A stretch of DNA of 64,000 bases, taken from contig CM062297.1 in the NCBI GenBank assembly GCA_031216915.1, forward strand, positions 542,522,971 to 542,586,970, written 5' to 3'. A program made the position numbers and the translations under genes. Below, piece by piece: positions 10,041 through 21,917 of the stretch (the first letter of the stretch is position 1; every line of letters starts with the position of its first letter). The notes beneath the pieces were generated by a model that made no database searches, was not told where the DNA came from, and worked only from the letters and a program-made list of their open reading frames with translations. Source of the stretch: Pictodentalium vernedei (taxonomy: Eukaryota > Mollusca > Scaphopoda > Dentaliida > Dentaliidae).

Positions 10041-12743
10041 TAGTGATCAACCGATTATATTGTAAGCCCATGAACCGATTATTCAGTCATAATCGGCCGA
10101 TTCTGATACCGATTATTGAGTACCCATGGTTAGGGCTGCCACAACTATTCGATTGAGTCGACTTACTGTCGGAAGGTGCTATAGTCGACTATTTTTTAGC
10201 TGTGCACATCATACCACTGAATGATAATATTAGTCCACAAGGGACCTGTAACATTTCACGGTACCCATTATCCTTCGTATTCATTGTTAATATCACGAAA
10301 ATAGGCAGTAACTTTGACTTTACCCTCGCATATTATCTCATGAAATGGATGTTGTCATACCTAAACTCTGTACTGTATCAGGCTACTGTGAACAAGTTGT
10401 TGATAATCCATCCGTGTTAATTGTTGCTATTTTAAATCCAATAATTTTATTATCGATGTGGAATTTATTGACACCAAAAATTCCAAACTTGGAAGAGTTT
10501 GCATCGCGAGACACAAAATTGATTGCGTCAGTGAGGAATTCCCAGTGAACCCTAGTATTCTTCTGAACATACATAGACCACAGATTGACGAGCTGAGAAA
10601 ACGAAAGAAAAACAAGAGGCCCCAGGGGGCCTGAGGGCGCCCACCTGACATGGTAGTCTAAATATCAAACCAGGGACTTGTCTTGAATAAGCTGCATACG
10701 CCCCTCCTAAGAAAAGCATATACCAACTAGATGAAGCGATTGTGCCCACACAATAAACAGGATTTTCCTTCTATTTTCAGTTCCTGCACTTTTACGTCCC
10801 AAAATTGAGATAAACGCATAAAATACAGATTTTTTTCCCAAACAAAATATTTTCAGCCTAAATTTTTTTCTCCACCTTAAAATGCATAAAAAACGATAAA
10901 ACTAATTTCAGGACTTTGGTCCCACCCGGACCCCAAATTTTCAGGGAAAAAAAAAAACATTTTTTTTTGTCTTAAAATTGACCGAAACGCAGAAAAAAAA
11001 TTTCGGATTTTGGTCCAAAATTTCTAAGTCCGCAACGGGACCCCAAATTTTCAGCCTAAATATGAACCTAGGGACTTGGCTTCAACAAACTTGAATCTCA
11101 CTCCCTAAGGATGCTGCATATCAAATATCAAAACATTCTTGTTGCTAGATCTGAAGATTTTTCAAAAATACTCCTCATACTGCACTAATATAAACATTTG
11201 GGCTCCCATAGAGAGCCCAAATATCGACCCAGGCAATTGATTTCAATAAACATGTGAAACAATCTTCCAAAGATGTTATATGTGAAATTTTAAAGCTTTT
11301 CGAGCAGTGGTTTCGGAGAAAAGTAGTCTTATATGTTTTTCCCATTACCCACAGTGTTAAAAAATGCTGACTCAGCACTTTTTCGAAGTCCCCAAAAACT
11401 ACCCCATGAAAAAACCGATGGCAATTTTTTGTTTACCATTCCATTCTGTTGGTCCTAAGGAAGCTTCACAACAAATAAGAATTTTCAGTGCCGTGTAGTT
11501 TTGGAGATATGGGCGTTTTCATTTTTTTCTATTTTTAGCTCCTGTGGTTCCCACGGGCCTATGGGAAAAAAAAATTCTGCATAAATTGGGTACTTATGAC
11601 CCAATAAGCACTCACGTAAAATTTGGTTCAAATCGGCCACGCGGTTTGGAAAATAGAAATTTGGGGCGGGGCCAAAATTTTTGCCCCTCCTTTAACATCG
11701 TCAAATATAGCCCCTCCAACTTCTCTTGAACAAACTTGAGTCTACACCTCAAAAGGAAGCTGCATACCAAATATCAAGTCTCTGCTATTGCTGGTTCTTG
11801 AGAAGATTTTTTAAGAATTGGAGCATTTTTGCCCCCTCCCACTACTCAATATGAGCCGAAACCTAATTTGACAAAAAATCAAAATGCCCTTATATAACCC
11901 CTAATCACATGAAATTTCATTAATATGCAGCCAGTGGTTTGGGAGAAAAAGCCCAAACACCACCTTCACGATGGACGACTGACAAAAAGTGATCAGAATA
12001 GCTCACCCTGACTTTCAGTCAGGTGAGCTAATGATATCCGTGAGCATTTTTGAATCTATGCCGACTTGCCCCCACAATGGTATATATAAATATTATGGGG
12101 GTATGAGTACCTGTGACATGAGACCAGGGGAAATAAAAGCATTTAAGTTGATTCAACTGATCATTATGATGATGTGGTGTTACTCGCTTGATGGGCGGAG
12201 CTTACTTTGATCGATGCACACCTTAAGTCTGCTTTTTTTTCAATTCTCCATTGAAAATTCTGATATTGGTAATTTGATATTCTGATTTTCTCCCGCCGAT
12301 GCTTCTTTTATTATCTCTGATAGAGTATTAGTGTTGTTTAATAATAAGCGTTATTATGACTAGGTGTCACTTTATGTGGAAATTTACCAGGATAGAGTTA
12401 TTGGTTGGTGTCAATGTCGTTTCCTTTTTTCATCACATGGCTGTGTCATTTCACAAAACATGCGTGACGTAAATTGCAGCCAGCTCTGGACGTGATTCCA
12501 ATAGACAAGTGTTTCGTTAATTTTATGATAAATCCATCGAAACAGTGGGTAGTAAATCTATCGGTGCGGCCAGTTGGTAGTATAATGGTACTCTGCTGCT
12601 ATCAGCAGGCACTTTGAGAAATTGCTGTCCATGATTTGTGACTTGTGTTCGAAAAAAAATGACAGAACAGATATTTATCTGGTAGTGCCGATTCGATTCC
12701 GATACCCTACAATCGGCAGATTCAGTTAACTGTTTGATCACTA
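10041..12743. mobile_element. hAT-type element 2, TAGTG ends, 8-bp target duplication
   Basis: Ends TAGTGATCAA and TTGATCACTA are 10-bp perfect inverted repeats, flanked by the exact 8-mer CCTGTGAC at 10033-10040 and 12744-12751. The 8-bp duplication and YARNG-type terminus are diagnostic of hAT transposons. The left end carries several CCGATTAT motifs and the right end related CCGATT/AATCGG motifs, likely transposase sites. No transposase is recognisable, so it is non-autonomous. Half of it is the nested family A element at 10611-12030. Confidence 0.87.
10611..12030 (+). mobile_element. Family A element 1, with FeGAT-type subrepeats
   Basis: Head ACAAGAGGCCCC...GGGGCCTGAGGGCGCCCACCTGAC. The 3' end GTCAGGTGAGCTA forms a hairpin with AGCTCACCCTGAC (12-bp stem, one bulge), after a short GACGACTGAC stretch. 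It contains two copies of a TTTTGTCTTAAAATTGACC / CGGATTTTGGTCC subrepeat (10911-11045), then A-type monomers with a GGGCTC..GAGCCC hairpin. Apart from subrepeat number it is very close to the element at 47526-49446. 'FeGAT' is only my label. Confidence 0.8.
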
Positions 12744-13195
12744 CCTGTGACCTTGACAGGCACATACCATATTATAATTTGTGACACTGTCTGAAAATAC
12801 AAATTAGTTTTGTCAAAAAAAAAAATCAGTGGTTAAGAAGTTATTGCACAGACAAACAAAATGTCGACAGATGGACAAATCATTACCAGAAAAGCTCCAC
12901 TGACCCTTGTCAGGCAGAGCTAAAAAGTGAACAAGAAATCATTGCTGAACAGGCTCAACAGAAAAACATTTGAGTAAGTGTTCAAGAGAAACTATTAATT
13001 TAAGTGTTATAGATGAAACTAACTGCCTCCCAGAGTATACATTCTTTGTAAAATATTTGTTTAACTACTTGTTGCAACCCTTTTTCTCATCTATAACAGA
13101 TCTTGATATTGGCAGACACTTTACATGATAACTAGTGACTGAACACAATGCAAAATGCAAGTCATCTGGATCTGTCCTATAAAAAGAGGTCACTC

Positions 13196-13730
13196 AAATT
13201 AGAAACAAGTAAAAAGTTGGCAGAGCCAACAGATGCTCCCCGAAATGCAAGTTGATGGAAACATTGATTTTTTTCAGATGCAGAACTGCAAAATGGATAA
13301 AACCATATAAAAAAAACGACACAAAAACGGGTGGAAGGAGGTCACAGTACACAGTAAACCTGTATTAAAAACTCTTTTGGAAGATGATTAAACTGGCATT
13401 TGAAGAAAAGTCACTGCTAAATTAGGTTGAATATATAAGTAGGTTTGATTACACATGCCCTGGGCATTTACTTTACTAAGCTATCATAAATGTTTTATCA
13501 CACTACCATTTTGCCAGATTTCAAGGGGCATAACTCTGGATGGTAAATGCCATAACGGTGAAAATCAAACTTGACAGACACTTCATGGAAAGTAGTAATG
13601 TTGCAAAATTATAAGGTCGTACATCAAAGTGAACTGGAGTTATCAGGAAACCATTTGTTTCGGATGGACGGACAGATGGACAAAGCAGTGACTATATGCT
13701 CCCGAAATTTTTCCAGCATAAAAATAAAAT
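13196..13730 (+). mobile_element. Family H element (short repeat with GGAC microsatellite)
   Basis: Head 'GTTGGCAGAGCCAACAGATGCTCCCCGAAATGC' contains the palindrome TTGGCAGAGCCAA. Near the end are GGATGGACGGACAGATGG and ATGCTCCCGAAAT. The layout resembles the other families, but the arm motif is repeated directly, not inverted, so the assignment is weaker. Confidence 0.5.
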
Positions 13731-14740
13731 CCAATGAGAGGATTGCAGATCTACAGGCCTAGTCGTGATATTGCCTGTAAACCAGTTTAAAAAAGTTCTA
13801 TTTATGGTAACAGTCCTGTGATTTCCACCATATATAGGATTCAGCTCTTTCCATACACGACAATTTGTTTCTGAAGGTTTGTCTGAGCAGTAATGAACAA
13901 AACTAATGTTACCAAAAACTGAAGAGTACTGTTGACCTTTGGCAAGCAAACCTGAAAAATCAATGTTTCTCCTTCCATGCAGTTGCATTCTGTGGAACAA
14001 AAGTTAGTGCCTGGAAACCAATCTTTATTAACAGTAACATTTCTGTAACATTCTACCTGTAGTTGCTGACAATAGGATTTTCCACCTCCCAAAGAGATGC
14101 CCAATAAAAGCAATAGGGTTTCCCACCTCTCTGAGATACCATCTTAATCTGGTCAACATGCGGCAAAAAAACTAAACATTTGGTTGGAAACTAATTTTCA
14201 GTAGTTCCATCTCTATTAACAGTCCCACAAACTGGGGCCTTGCAGTTACTGACTACAAAAGATAAACTTCTTATTAAATGTGGGATGACTTACTATAAGT
14301 TGGTGGAGCTATAATAAATGGCACTAATGTTCTCTCCCTGGCACTCAGAAATGCTATTTTTACTAACAGGACCTGGACTTCTGGCCAACAAATGTGAATA
14401 TCAATAGGGTTCCAAAACCTTCCATGAAAAAAAATTGCAGATGCACAGGTTCCCATGGTAGTAAACATCCATACCAAGATTCAAAGGAATCAACCCATAA
14501 ACATTAGAAAATCTGCGGACAAATTTTTTTACCTGCTTTTTCAATTCTCAAAGGGGCTTAATTCTGGCAAAAATAATCCGACGAACTATAATCACAGATG
14601 CACAGGTTTCCATGGTGGTGAACATTCATACAAAGTTTTGAGCTGTTCGGTCCATAAACATCTGAGAAAAGCTCCGGACAAAATTATGTCTACAGATGGA
14701 GACAAGGTGATTCACTGCAGGGGTATAATAAAACATTCTT
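13731..14740 (+). repeat. Degenerate tandem repeat remnant with G-type tail
   Basis: Contains diverged monomers of about 165 bp sharing 'CAGATGCACAGGTT(C/T)CCATGGT' (14430, 14602) and 'CATCCATACCAAGATTC / CATTCATACAAAGTTTT'. It ends with 'CTACAGATGGAGACAAGGTGATTCACTGCAGGGGTATAATA', which resembles the tail of family G. No head was identified. Confidence 0.5.
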
Positions 14741-15563
14741 GGACAGAAACTCATTTATGCAACAACTGGGAAGTAAAATAACTTTAACATAACTCAGAAA
14801 TTTCCAGTGTGGACAACCCAAAGGTTGCCAATTTATTAAGCATTCACTGGTATAACTATAAAAATACAATTAAGAACTAGGAATGTCAATAAATATCAAA
14901 ATTAATGAACTTCAAAACATGTCATGATAGTGAAAGTGGGTGTAAACCGCCCACAAGTTCCTACTTTAAAAACCAGAGATAAAAACTTGTGAGAAAAAAC
15001 TCTGGAAATGCATGGAACAGTACCAGTGGATGAATGCTACAATTATCAAACAAAAATGCGGTGGCAAGAGCAGTCTGAACTATTAAAAGGAACAATGGGG
15101 GGAGGGTGGGTATTGAAACGTCTTAAAGACAAAGCAAAAAAAAACTTATCTTGGCAGTGTAGAACAAAGAACTGACCAATTCTTCGAAAGCAAGGCTGCC
15201 GTCTTTGAACACAGACTGTTGACTGGACCGAAAATTTCACGATTCACTTTCATTTGCACGGCAGTTCCTTTGATGTTTTTATGAGTCACTTGAAATTTGG
15301 CAGAGCTGTGTTTACAGTTAAATAGAGCTAAAGTTATTGCCTGGAAACTAATTGTTTACACCCGTCCACCCACCTTCAGTAAACTATCAGTTGAGTTTGA
15401 CTCAGTTTTCAACCAAAAATGAAAGGTTTCTTTAACATGTCAATTAAAAGGAATATCTTTGACTTTGGTAGACATCTGCTTAAACCTGCAACCAAATATT
15501 CTTGCAGCATGACGAGAGTTTGAATGCTGAATTTAATAATGAAGCTACAAATATTTTGAATAC
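14741..15563. other. hnRNP intron next to the RRM2 exon, nothing recognised
   Basis: AT-rich, with a G-rich GGGGGGAGGGTGGG patch near 15099. No coding or repeat structure that I can support. Confidence 0.5.
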
Positions 15564-15695
15564 CTCGGCTCCACCTATTGAGTGTTGTTGTTCTTGTAAA
15601 GTTTTATTAACTGCCTCTTCACCATCAAATTCCACAAAACAAAAGGCTCTTCTTGCCTGTTTCGTTTTGTCAACTGGCAGTTCCACTTTCTCCAC
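15564..15695 (-). CDS. hnRNP A/B/D-like protein, second half of RRM2
   Basis: A 132-nt, 44-codon phase-0 exon with acceptor TTTTTCTAG (15696-15704) and donor GTATTC (15563 downward). It encodes VEKVELPVDKTKQARRAFCFVEF then DGEEAVNKTLQEQQHSIGGAE. Its first residues complete the 'KFGT|VEKVELP' junction with the exon at 24729-24887. The RNP1 octamer is RAFCFVEF; the usual second residue is Gly (RGFCF or KGFGF), so an Ala sits where Gly is typical, while the RNA-stacking aromatics are kept. The exon ends at the last loop of RRM2 and continues in phase at 91. The reading frame is intact and splice signals are good, so this appears to be a live gene and not a retrocopy. Confidence 0.92.
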
Positions 15696-17272
15696 CTAGA
15701 AAAACAAAATATCAAAATATTTTGTATCTAAATTTAATAACTAAAACAAAATGTAACTATGTAACATGGTAAACAGAGATGGGCACTTTGGATTTTAGGG
15801 GTCCAGTTTTTCCTCACTGAGCATTATTATTCTGATATAAACAGGTTTTCCTCAGAATTTTATCGAACTGATCATATCTTGTAAAAGGATTACACATTGC
15901 CATTGCGGAGGTAGAGTTTTGTCACATGTGAGGCTGGTCATAAGAAAATCAAATCCTTTGATATTTGTTCCAAGTTATGCTAACGAGCTGAAAACAGACC
16001 AATTCAAGACATCAAGAAAGTCTCCCATACCAAATATTGACCAAATCTATTGATATTTGTTTTGCGCCAACAAGCTGAAAACAGTCAAACTGAGGGTCAC
16101 GACACAACTCAGTATGACCAAACCGTACTAGTTTTCAAACTCGTTCTAGACATCAAGAAGGTCTCAACATACCAAATATTGACCAAATCCATTGAGATTT
16201 GCTGAAGTTATCTAGCCAACAAATTTTGGTTGCCCCACACGTGCACCAACTTAACTGTTGGTCAGGCGTTTGAAGAAAAAAAAATCAACCCAAAATTCTT
16301 AGAAAATAAGTAGAGCAAACTTAACCTGGTGTAAGTGTAGATTCTGGATTACAATACAGATTTCTGGATTCTGAAAAGTATGGTATGGAGATTATAGATG
16401 ATTATTAAGACATGCTGGATGAATCTACTAACTTGGGCTGGGCGGTTTTGAAATTTGAATTTCGGTTCGGTTTTGTACAAAAACTTGGTTTTTCAAAATA
16501 TATTGTAGAAATCCACATTTTAGAGGGTAATGTACACTTTAAATGTGTCTATTTGTCATCTAAGTCATGAGGCTCCTGGAGTGTGATGAGTCACCCAGAT
16601 TTCTCTGTGCTGACCACTCTTCTCAGCTAATGGACATATTGTGGTGGGCTACTGTAGTGGAGCAATGGGGTATCTGGGGAGCCTAGACACCCCCCCCCCC
16701 CCCCCCCAAACAAAATCCCACCTCCCATGCCCAAATTTGAAACGATTTTTTTTTATTTCTGGTCCTCAGTACAAGTACAGTACCCTCAGTCCTGAGATCC
16801 CCCCCCCCCCCCCCCCCCCACAAACTCTTCACCCACATGGTCCCCCAGGATTTCAAACTAGGGCTTTACCACTGGTGGGATCTGCCTTGTTCCGTCAGCG
16901 AGACTAGGGGCCTTGTCAAGATGCTAAAATTTACAAGAAAAGCTACATTTTAGCGAAAATCAACATTTCCTTATTTTTTAAGGAGTCACCAATGGTTTTG
17001 GTGGATAACATGCAATTGTTGTGCTTATTTCACATTGCTTCAAAATAGAACTGCCTGGTTTCCAATGGTTCCTGCTTCAAATGACCGTAAAATAAAACGA
17101 ACACAAATCTTATTTCTTCTGATTTTGATAACTATTACTGAAGTAAGTCGTGTTATACTAATCACTTTCATTGGTAACTCACTCACTCCAATGTTTTCAC
17201 AATAAGTTCGTTTTTGACTGATTTTACCCTAACACAGAAATTGGGCGAAGTGAGAGGTGCCGAGACGAAGAT
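15696..17272. other. hnRNP intron: decayed tandem repeat and two poly(C) runs
   Basis: At about 15945-16215 the phrases 'CATACCAAATATTGACCAAATC(T/C)ATTGA(T/G)ATTTG' and 'CATCAAGAA(A/G)GTCTC' repeat, a decayed tandem element. Near 16437 'GGGCTGGGCGGTTTTGAA' resembles the terminus of a hAT-type foldback also seen near 57223, without a visible partner. Poly(C) runs lie at 16690-16707 and 16800-16819. Confidence 0.45.
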
Positions 17273-17280
17273 ATTGCCAA

Positions 17281-18015
17281 TAGTGTTGGGAGGTTATGAA
17301 ATTTTTCCAAAATTTACAAAGTAAAAGTTGCTCATTTAGGTCATTGTAACCCTAATTTTTATCGGACTTCACTGAATTTGAAACCTATTTTCAGGTTCAA
17401 ACTTATAAAAATACATGTAAAAATAAATATATCAGACAGTATAGATGTGGAGCAAGTGGCAAGTTCCAGTTCAGCAATGGAAACTGCATTTGATAAAATC
17501 ATCATTTTACAGATACAGTGTTTTACCGTTGAAGGTTGTGAAAATTAATGAATATCGTGTTGAGTTTCGTGTATTGATGCTGAAAAATCCCAATCCCGGC
17601 CTGCAGTCTTGAAAATGTTATTGGAACAAGTGTAGTGTCCAACTGTTTTTTTACATTCCATTCAAACAGATACATGGAAATTACTGATATGGGCTAGCAG
17701 ATGCATGGATATTGCATTCAAGTGAAGTGTGTGGTCATTTTGGTAATTCGATGTTTTTATTTTTTGTCCAAAACCAGGTGGCGCTTTCCATCTCACACTG
17801 AATGAGGGATTTTTATCATTTCATTCATTTGTCATTCGAAAGAAAGTTTACTTAATACATAAATATGATTATATTAGGGGACCCAAACAGTTATTTATAA
17901 GGAATACATGGCTCTTGATCTTTTTCTGTGATTTCCCCCTTTATTTAACGTATTACACGTTCAGGTCGATCGGTGTTTTAAACTAGAGGTACTGTGAGCA
18001 AACTCACAAAGTGAT

Positions 18016-18047
<32 letters not shown>

Positions 18048-18546
18048 ACACTTCATATGGAGTTCTTCCATTGTGTAAAGTTTCATGAAAATTCTTCAAA
18101 TGGTTTAGGAGGAGTTTCGCTTACAAGGATGGACAGACGGTATAAGTTAGATTATCTCCCCTTGGAAATGTCAGAACGGAATTATATTGCTTCATGCACA
18201 TCTTCATATGGAGTTCTTCCATTGTGAAGTTTCATGAAAATTCTTCAAACGGTTTAGGTGGAGTTGCGCTTACAAGGGTGGGCAAACGGTATAAGTTAGA
18301 TTATCTCCCCTTGGAAATGTCAGAATGGAATTATATTGCTTCATGCACATCTCCATATGGAGTTCTTCCATTGTGTGAAGTTTCATGAAAATTCTTCAAA
18401 CGGTTTAGGAGTTGTGCTTACAAGGATGGACAGACGGAGACGGACGGACAGGGTGATTCCTATATACCCCCCCCCCCCCCCAACTTTGTTTGCGGGGGTA
18501 TAATAACCTACACAGAGTTGTATTTTCGGTTAACCTCCCAACACTA
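17281..18546. mobile_element. hAT-type element 3, TAGTG ends, 8-bp target duplication
   Basis: Perfect 16-bp terminal inverted repeats TAGTGTTGGGAGGTTA (17281-17296) and its complement ending at 18546, flanked by the exact 8-mer ATTGCCAA at 17273-17280 and 18547-18554. No transposase is visible, so it is non-autonomous; about 740 bp remain once the nested family G element is removed. The TAGTG start is shared with the hATs at 10041 and 37670. Confidence 0.92.
17980..18507 (+). mobile_element. Family G element 1, nested in hAT 3
   Basis: Head AACTAGAGGTACTGTGAGCAAACTCACAAAGTGATTCC contains the palindrome TGTGAGCAAACTCACA. A poly(C) run (18018-18047) follows, then three monomers of about 150 bp with CATATGGAGTTCTTCCATTGTG and TTCTTCAAACGGTTTAGGAGG. 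A GACGGAGACGGACGG stretch and a C-rich / GGGGGTATAA terminal hairpin end it. The arm pair is TATACCCCC / GGGGGTATA. Confidence 0.78.
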
Positions 18547-18554
18547 ATTGCCAA

Positions 18555-19476
18555 CTTCACTTCGCCCTCTTGGCAGATACCTGCGTTGATTCCATCTCAG
18601 TTAAGACAGGGGATTGATGTTTTTGAAGGGAGATGGCTGCATAATGGGATTTGATAGTTTGCAATATTGCATCTTGGGATTTGTTGTGTACACAAAAAAC
18701 ACATGGTACAACTGCGTATTGGGAATGTAGCGTTAACTTGACGCCTCATACCTAACAGATCTGCAGTTCTGCGCGATTCCTTAAAGGTCAAAGAGTATAC
18801 AAACAATTCGCAATAAGTTTTAAAAACTTTCAATAGTTACCTGGCATCTATCTAACAGGATATGTTCCATTTTAATTTAACCATTTTATTGTTAGAAAAC
18901 AGAACTGCCAATGCACAGTTTTATCTCTGAGCATGTGACACTTTCAGAAAACGTGCCATAAGTCGGCTAATTAACATAATTTACCCGTCATTTTTCCCCA
19001 TGTAAACTTTGAGGTTTCAAAACTCAATTTTATGTTTACTTCCAATCTAATTTACAACGTGCCATACCCAGATGATTTTGGGCCAAAGATAATTTATATT
19101 ACTTTTACACCACATATTGTCAGGTAACTTTCAATACTTATTTAGACGAATATGAGAGCCTGAGGCTGTGCCTGGTTCATTAAATTATCATAACGATTCT
19201 TGAATCGCATGTGTGGATTCTTACGCAAGAATTTTGAATTTTTCACATTCTTTCTGGTGGTGGTTCTGTAGATATTGTGTACGATTTGCTACCACTATTT
19301 TCTATTTTTTTGGGGGGGGGCGGGGGGATTTGTCAATCCTCTCAAAGCACAAATGGCACAGTGTTTACTTTTGCCGGACATTTTAGCCTTTGGCGTGCAG
19401 AACCATGTGATCGAGGGGTCATAAACTTACCAATTTTTGGAAATTTGTTGAAACCGAAAGTCGTTTCTTTGTTAAG
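18555..19476. other. hnRNP intron, nothing recognised
   Basis: No ORFs or terminal repeats that I can support. A G run with one C lies at 19312-19327. Confidence 0.45.
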
Positions 19477-19477
19477 G

Positions 19478-19551
19478 CGGCTGTTTGGTTTAAAAAAAAC
19501 AAACAAAAAAAAACAAACAAAAAACGAACCAAACAGAAAAACCGCCTGGCC
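19478..19551. repeat. Foldback around an A/C-rich loop
   Basis: GGCGGCTGTTTGGTTT on the left faces GAACCAAACAGAAAAACCGCC on the right (10 bp perfect, then GGCGG/CCGCC) across a loop of AAAC repeats. Possibly a tiny MITE; no duplication is visible. Confidence 0.5.
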
Positions 19552-19571
19552 CTACTACTAACACAATCAGC

Positions 19572-19760
19572 AGGCTGCACTTCAATGTCCCGCGGTTATC
19601 CAGTATTATCTGTAAGAAAATATTTTTGCTTTTCCATTCACTGTTTACCGGTATATGCAGATTGCAGATTTTAGAGGACTTCCACCCAGGCATTGGTGAT
19701 CGGATCCTATTTTACCAGCAGAACAGAGCTTGTTTACCAAAACTTCCATGCTTTCCAAAC
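19572..19760 (-). mobile_element. Family E SINE-like copy 2, decayed
   Basis: Shares GATTTTAGAGGACTTCCACCC, AGGCATTGGTGA, TCCTATTTTACCAG and GCTTGTTTACCA with the copies at 24925, 26968 and 61661. Tail and flanking duplication are not preserved. Confidence 0.6.
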
Positions 19761-19851
19761 ACGTGTCATCAATCAGTATTTCAGATAAGTAACTTGAGAG
19801 TAATACATGTATTAACATAATTACAGCTGCACTTGTTTACAGTACAAGTCA

Positions 19852-20092
19852 AAACTAGAGGTACTGTGAGCAAACTCACAAAGTGATACCCCCACGCCTG
19901 AAATGTATAAGTTAGAATCTCCCCTTGAAAATGTCAGAACAGAATTATATTGCTTCATGCATATCTTCAATGAATTGTGTAAAGTTTCATGAAAATTCTT
20001 CAAACGGTTTAGGAGGAGTTGTGCTTACAAGGATGGACAGACGGACAGCCCCCCCTCCCCTCCCACCCCAAACTTTGTTGGCAGGGGGTATA
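19852..20092 (+). mobile_element. Family G element 2, one monomer, abuts family A
   Basis: Same head as 17980 (ACTAGAGGTACTGTGAGCAAACTCACAAAGTGATACCCCCACGCC, paraphrased by its palindrome TGTGAGCAAACTCACA). One monomer follows, then GGATGGACAGACGGACAG and a C-rich / GCAGGGGGTATAA hairpin. The next element begins at the following base. Confidence 0.78.
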
Positions 20093-21887
20093 ACAAGAGG
20101 CCCCAGGGGGCCTGAGGGCGCTCACCTGACATGGTAGCCTAAATATCAACCCAGAGAATTGATTTCCACAAGTTGCATCTGCTCCTCCTTAGAAAAGCTG
20201 AAACCAAATATCCAAATATTCTGACCAGTGGATCTAAAAAAAGATTTTTAAATATTCCTCATACTGAACTAAGTCATAATTCGGGCTCCCACAGGGAGCC
20301 CATATATGAACCCAGGGACTTGTCTTTAACAAACCTGAATCTCACACCCCTAAGGATTCTGCACACCAAATATCAAAACATTCCGACTGCTGGATCTTGA
20401 GAAGATTTTCAAAGAAATTTGTCTGAAATGCACTAAGTTCGAATTTGGGCTTCTATAGTGAGCCCAAATATGAATCCAGGTGGCCGATTTGAACAAACTG
20501 GAATCAGATCCACCCCACAATGTTGCATACCAAATATCAAAAGATTCTGCCTGCAGGATCTGGAGAAGAAGATTTTTGAAGAAATTTGCCTGAAATGCAC
20601 TAAGTTCAAATTCGAGCTTCTATAGTGAGCCCAAATATGAATCTAGGGAGCCGATTTGAACAAAATAGAATCAGATCCACCCCACAATGTTGCATACCAA
20701 ATATCAAAAGATTCTGCCTGCTGGATCTGGAGAAGAAGATTTTCAAAGAAATTTGCCTGAAATGCACCAAGTTCAAATTTGGGCTCCTATACTGAGCCCA
20801 AATATAAACCCAAGGGGCCGATTTGAACAAACTTGAATCAGATCCACCCCACAATGTTGCATACCAAATATCAAGATTCTGCCTGCTGGATCTGGAGAAG
20901 AAGATTTTCAAAGAAATTTGACTGAAATGCAGTAAGTTCAAATTTGGGCTCCTATACTGAGCCCAAATATAAACCCAGGGGGCCGATTTGAACAAATTTG
21001 AATCAGATCCACCCCACAATGTTGCATACCAAATATCAAAAGATTCTGCCTGCTGGATCTGGAGAAGAAGATTTTTTAAGAAATTTGCCTGAAATGCATA
21101 AGTTCGAAATCGGGCTCCTATACTGAGCCCAAATATGAACTCAGGGGGCCGATTTGAAAAAACTTGAATCAGATCCACCCTCCAATGCTGCATTTAATGT
21201 TTTTCCCATTGCCTACAGTGTTAAAAAGTGCTGACTCGGCACTTTTTCAAAGTCCCAAAACTGTACCCTATGATAAAACCGATGGCAATTTTTTTTACCA
21301 ATTCTTTCTGTTGGTCCTAAGGAAGCTTCACACCAAATAAAAATTCTCGGCGCCGTGCAGTTTTGGAGATATGGCCATTTTAATTTTTTTCTATTTTTAG
21401 CTCCTGCGGTTCCCATGGGGCTACAGGAGAAAAAAAAATCAGCATAAATTAGGTACTTATGACCCAATAAGCCCTCACATAAAATTTGGTTCAAATCAGC
21501 CTCTCGGTTTGGAAAATAGAAATTTTGGGCGGGGCCAAAAATTTTGCCCCTCCCATAACGACGCCAAGTATAGCCCCACAAACTTCTCTTGAACAAATCT
21601 GAGTCTACACCTCAAAAGGAAGCTGCACACCAAATATCAAGTCTCTGCTACTGCTGGTTCATGAGAAGATTTTTTAAGATTTCAGCACACTTTTTGGGTG
21701 TGGCCCTACCCACGGGCGGGGCAACTTGATTTGAACAAAATCAAATTGCGATGTCATAAACTATTATCTTAAATATCAATTAAATTGGTTCAGCGGTTTG
21801 GGAGGAGAAGACTCAAACACCATGTTCACGGACGACGGACGACGAGTGATCACTATAGCTCTCCTGACTGAAAGTCAGGTGAGCTAA
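20093..21887 (+). mobile_element. Family A element 2, six monomers
   Basis: Head ACAAGAGGCCCCAGGGGGCC...GCTCACCTGAC. About six monomers of 165-168 bp follow, each with a GGGCTC-N7-GAGCCC hairpin, the phrase ACCAAATATCAAAA and a CTGCTGGATCTG motif. Then come a unique 3' block (21200-21830), a GGACGACGGACGACG stretch and the hairpin AGCTCTCCTGAC/GTCAGGTGAGCT. The 195-codon minus-strand frame across the monomers is a by-product. Confidence 0.85.
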
Positions 21888-21917
21888 TAAAAACAGGTGG
21901 AAAAACAGTCATTTATT

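Larger units (their letters stand above)
9234..12930 (+). mobile_element. Family L element, split by a hAT insertion
   Basis: Starts with the hairpin CATGGCTG...CAGCCATG (9238-9261) and the arm TGACAAGGG (9285-9293). It ends with a hairpin whose right half contains CCCTTGTCA (12904-12912) in front of GAGCTAAAAA. A short ACAGATGGACAAA stretch stands where the microsatellite is expected. The core has 'TGTGACCTTG' and 'AATTGTACAA...AAGATCTGTCAATC' repeats. Bases 10041-12743 are a later hAT insertion. A smaller foldback at about 9719-9860 (AGGGCTTATAATTC / GAATTTATGCCCT) is probably another insertion. Confidence 0.6.

Noticed and set aside
20606-21193. 195-codon minus-strand open frame (and similar ones at 31119-31534)
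   Set aside because: It is the antisense of family A monomers. The same DNA is read in different frames from unit to unit (period about 165-168 bp, not constant modulo 3), so there is no conserved protein.
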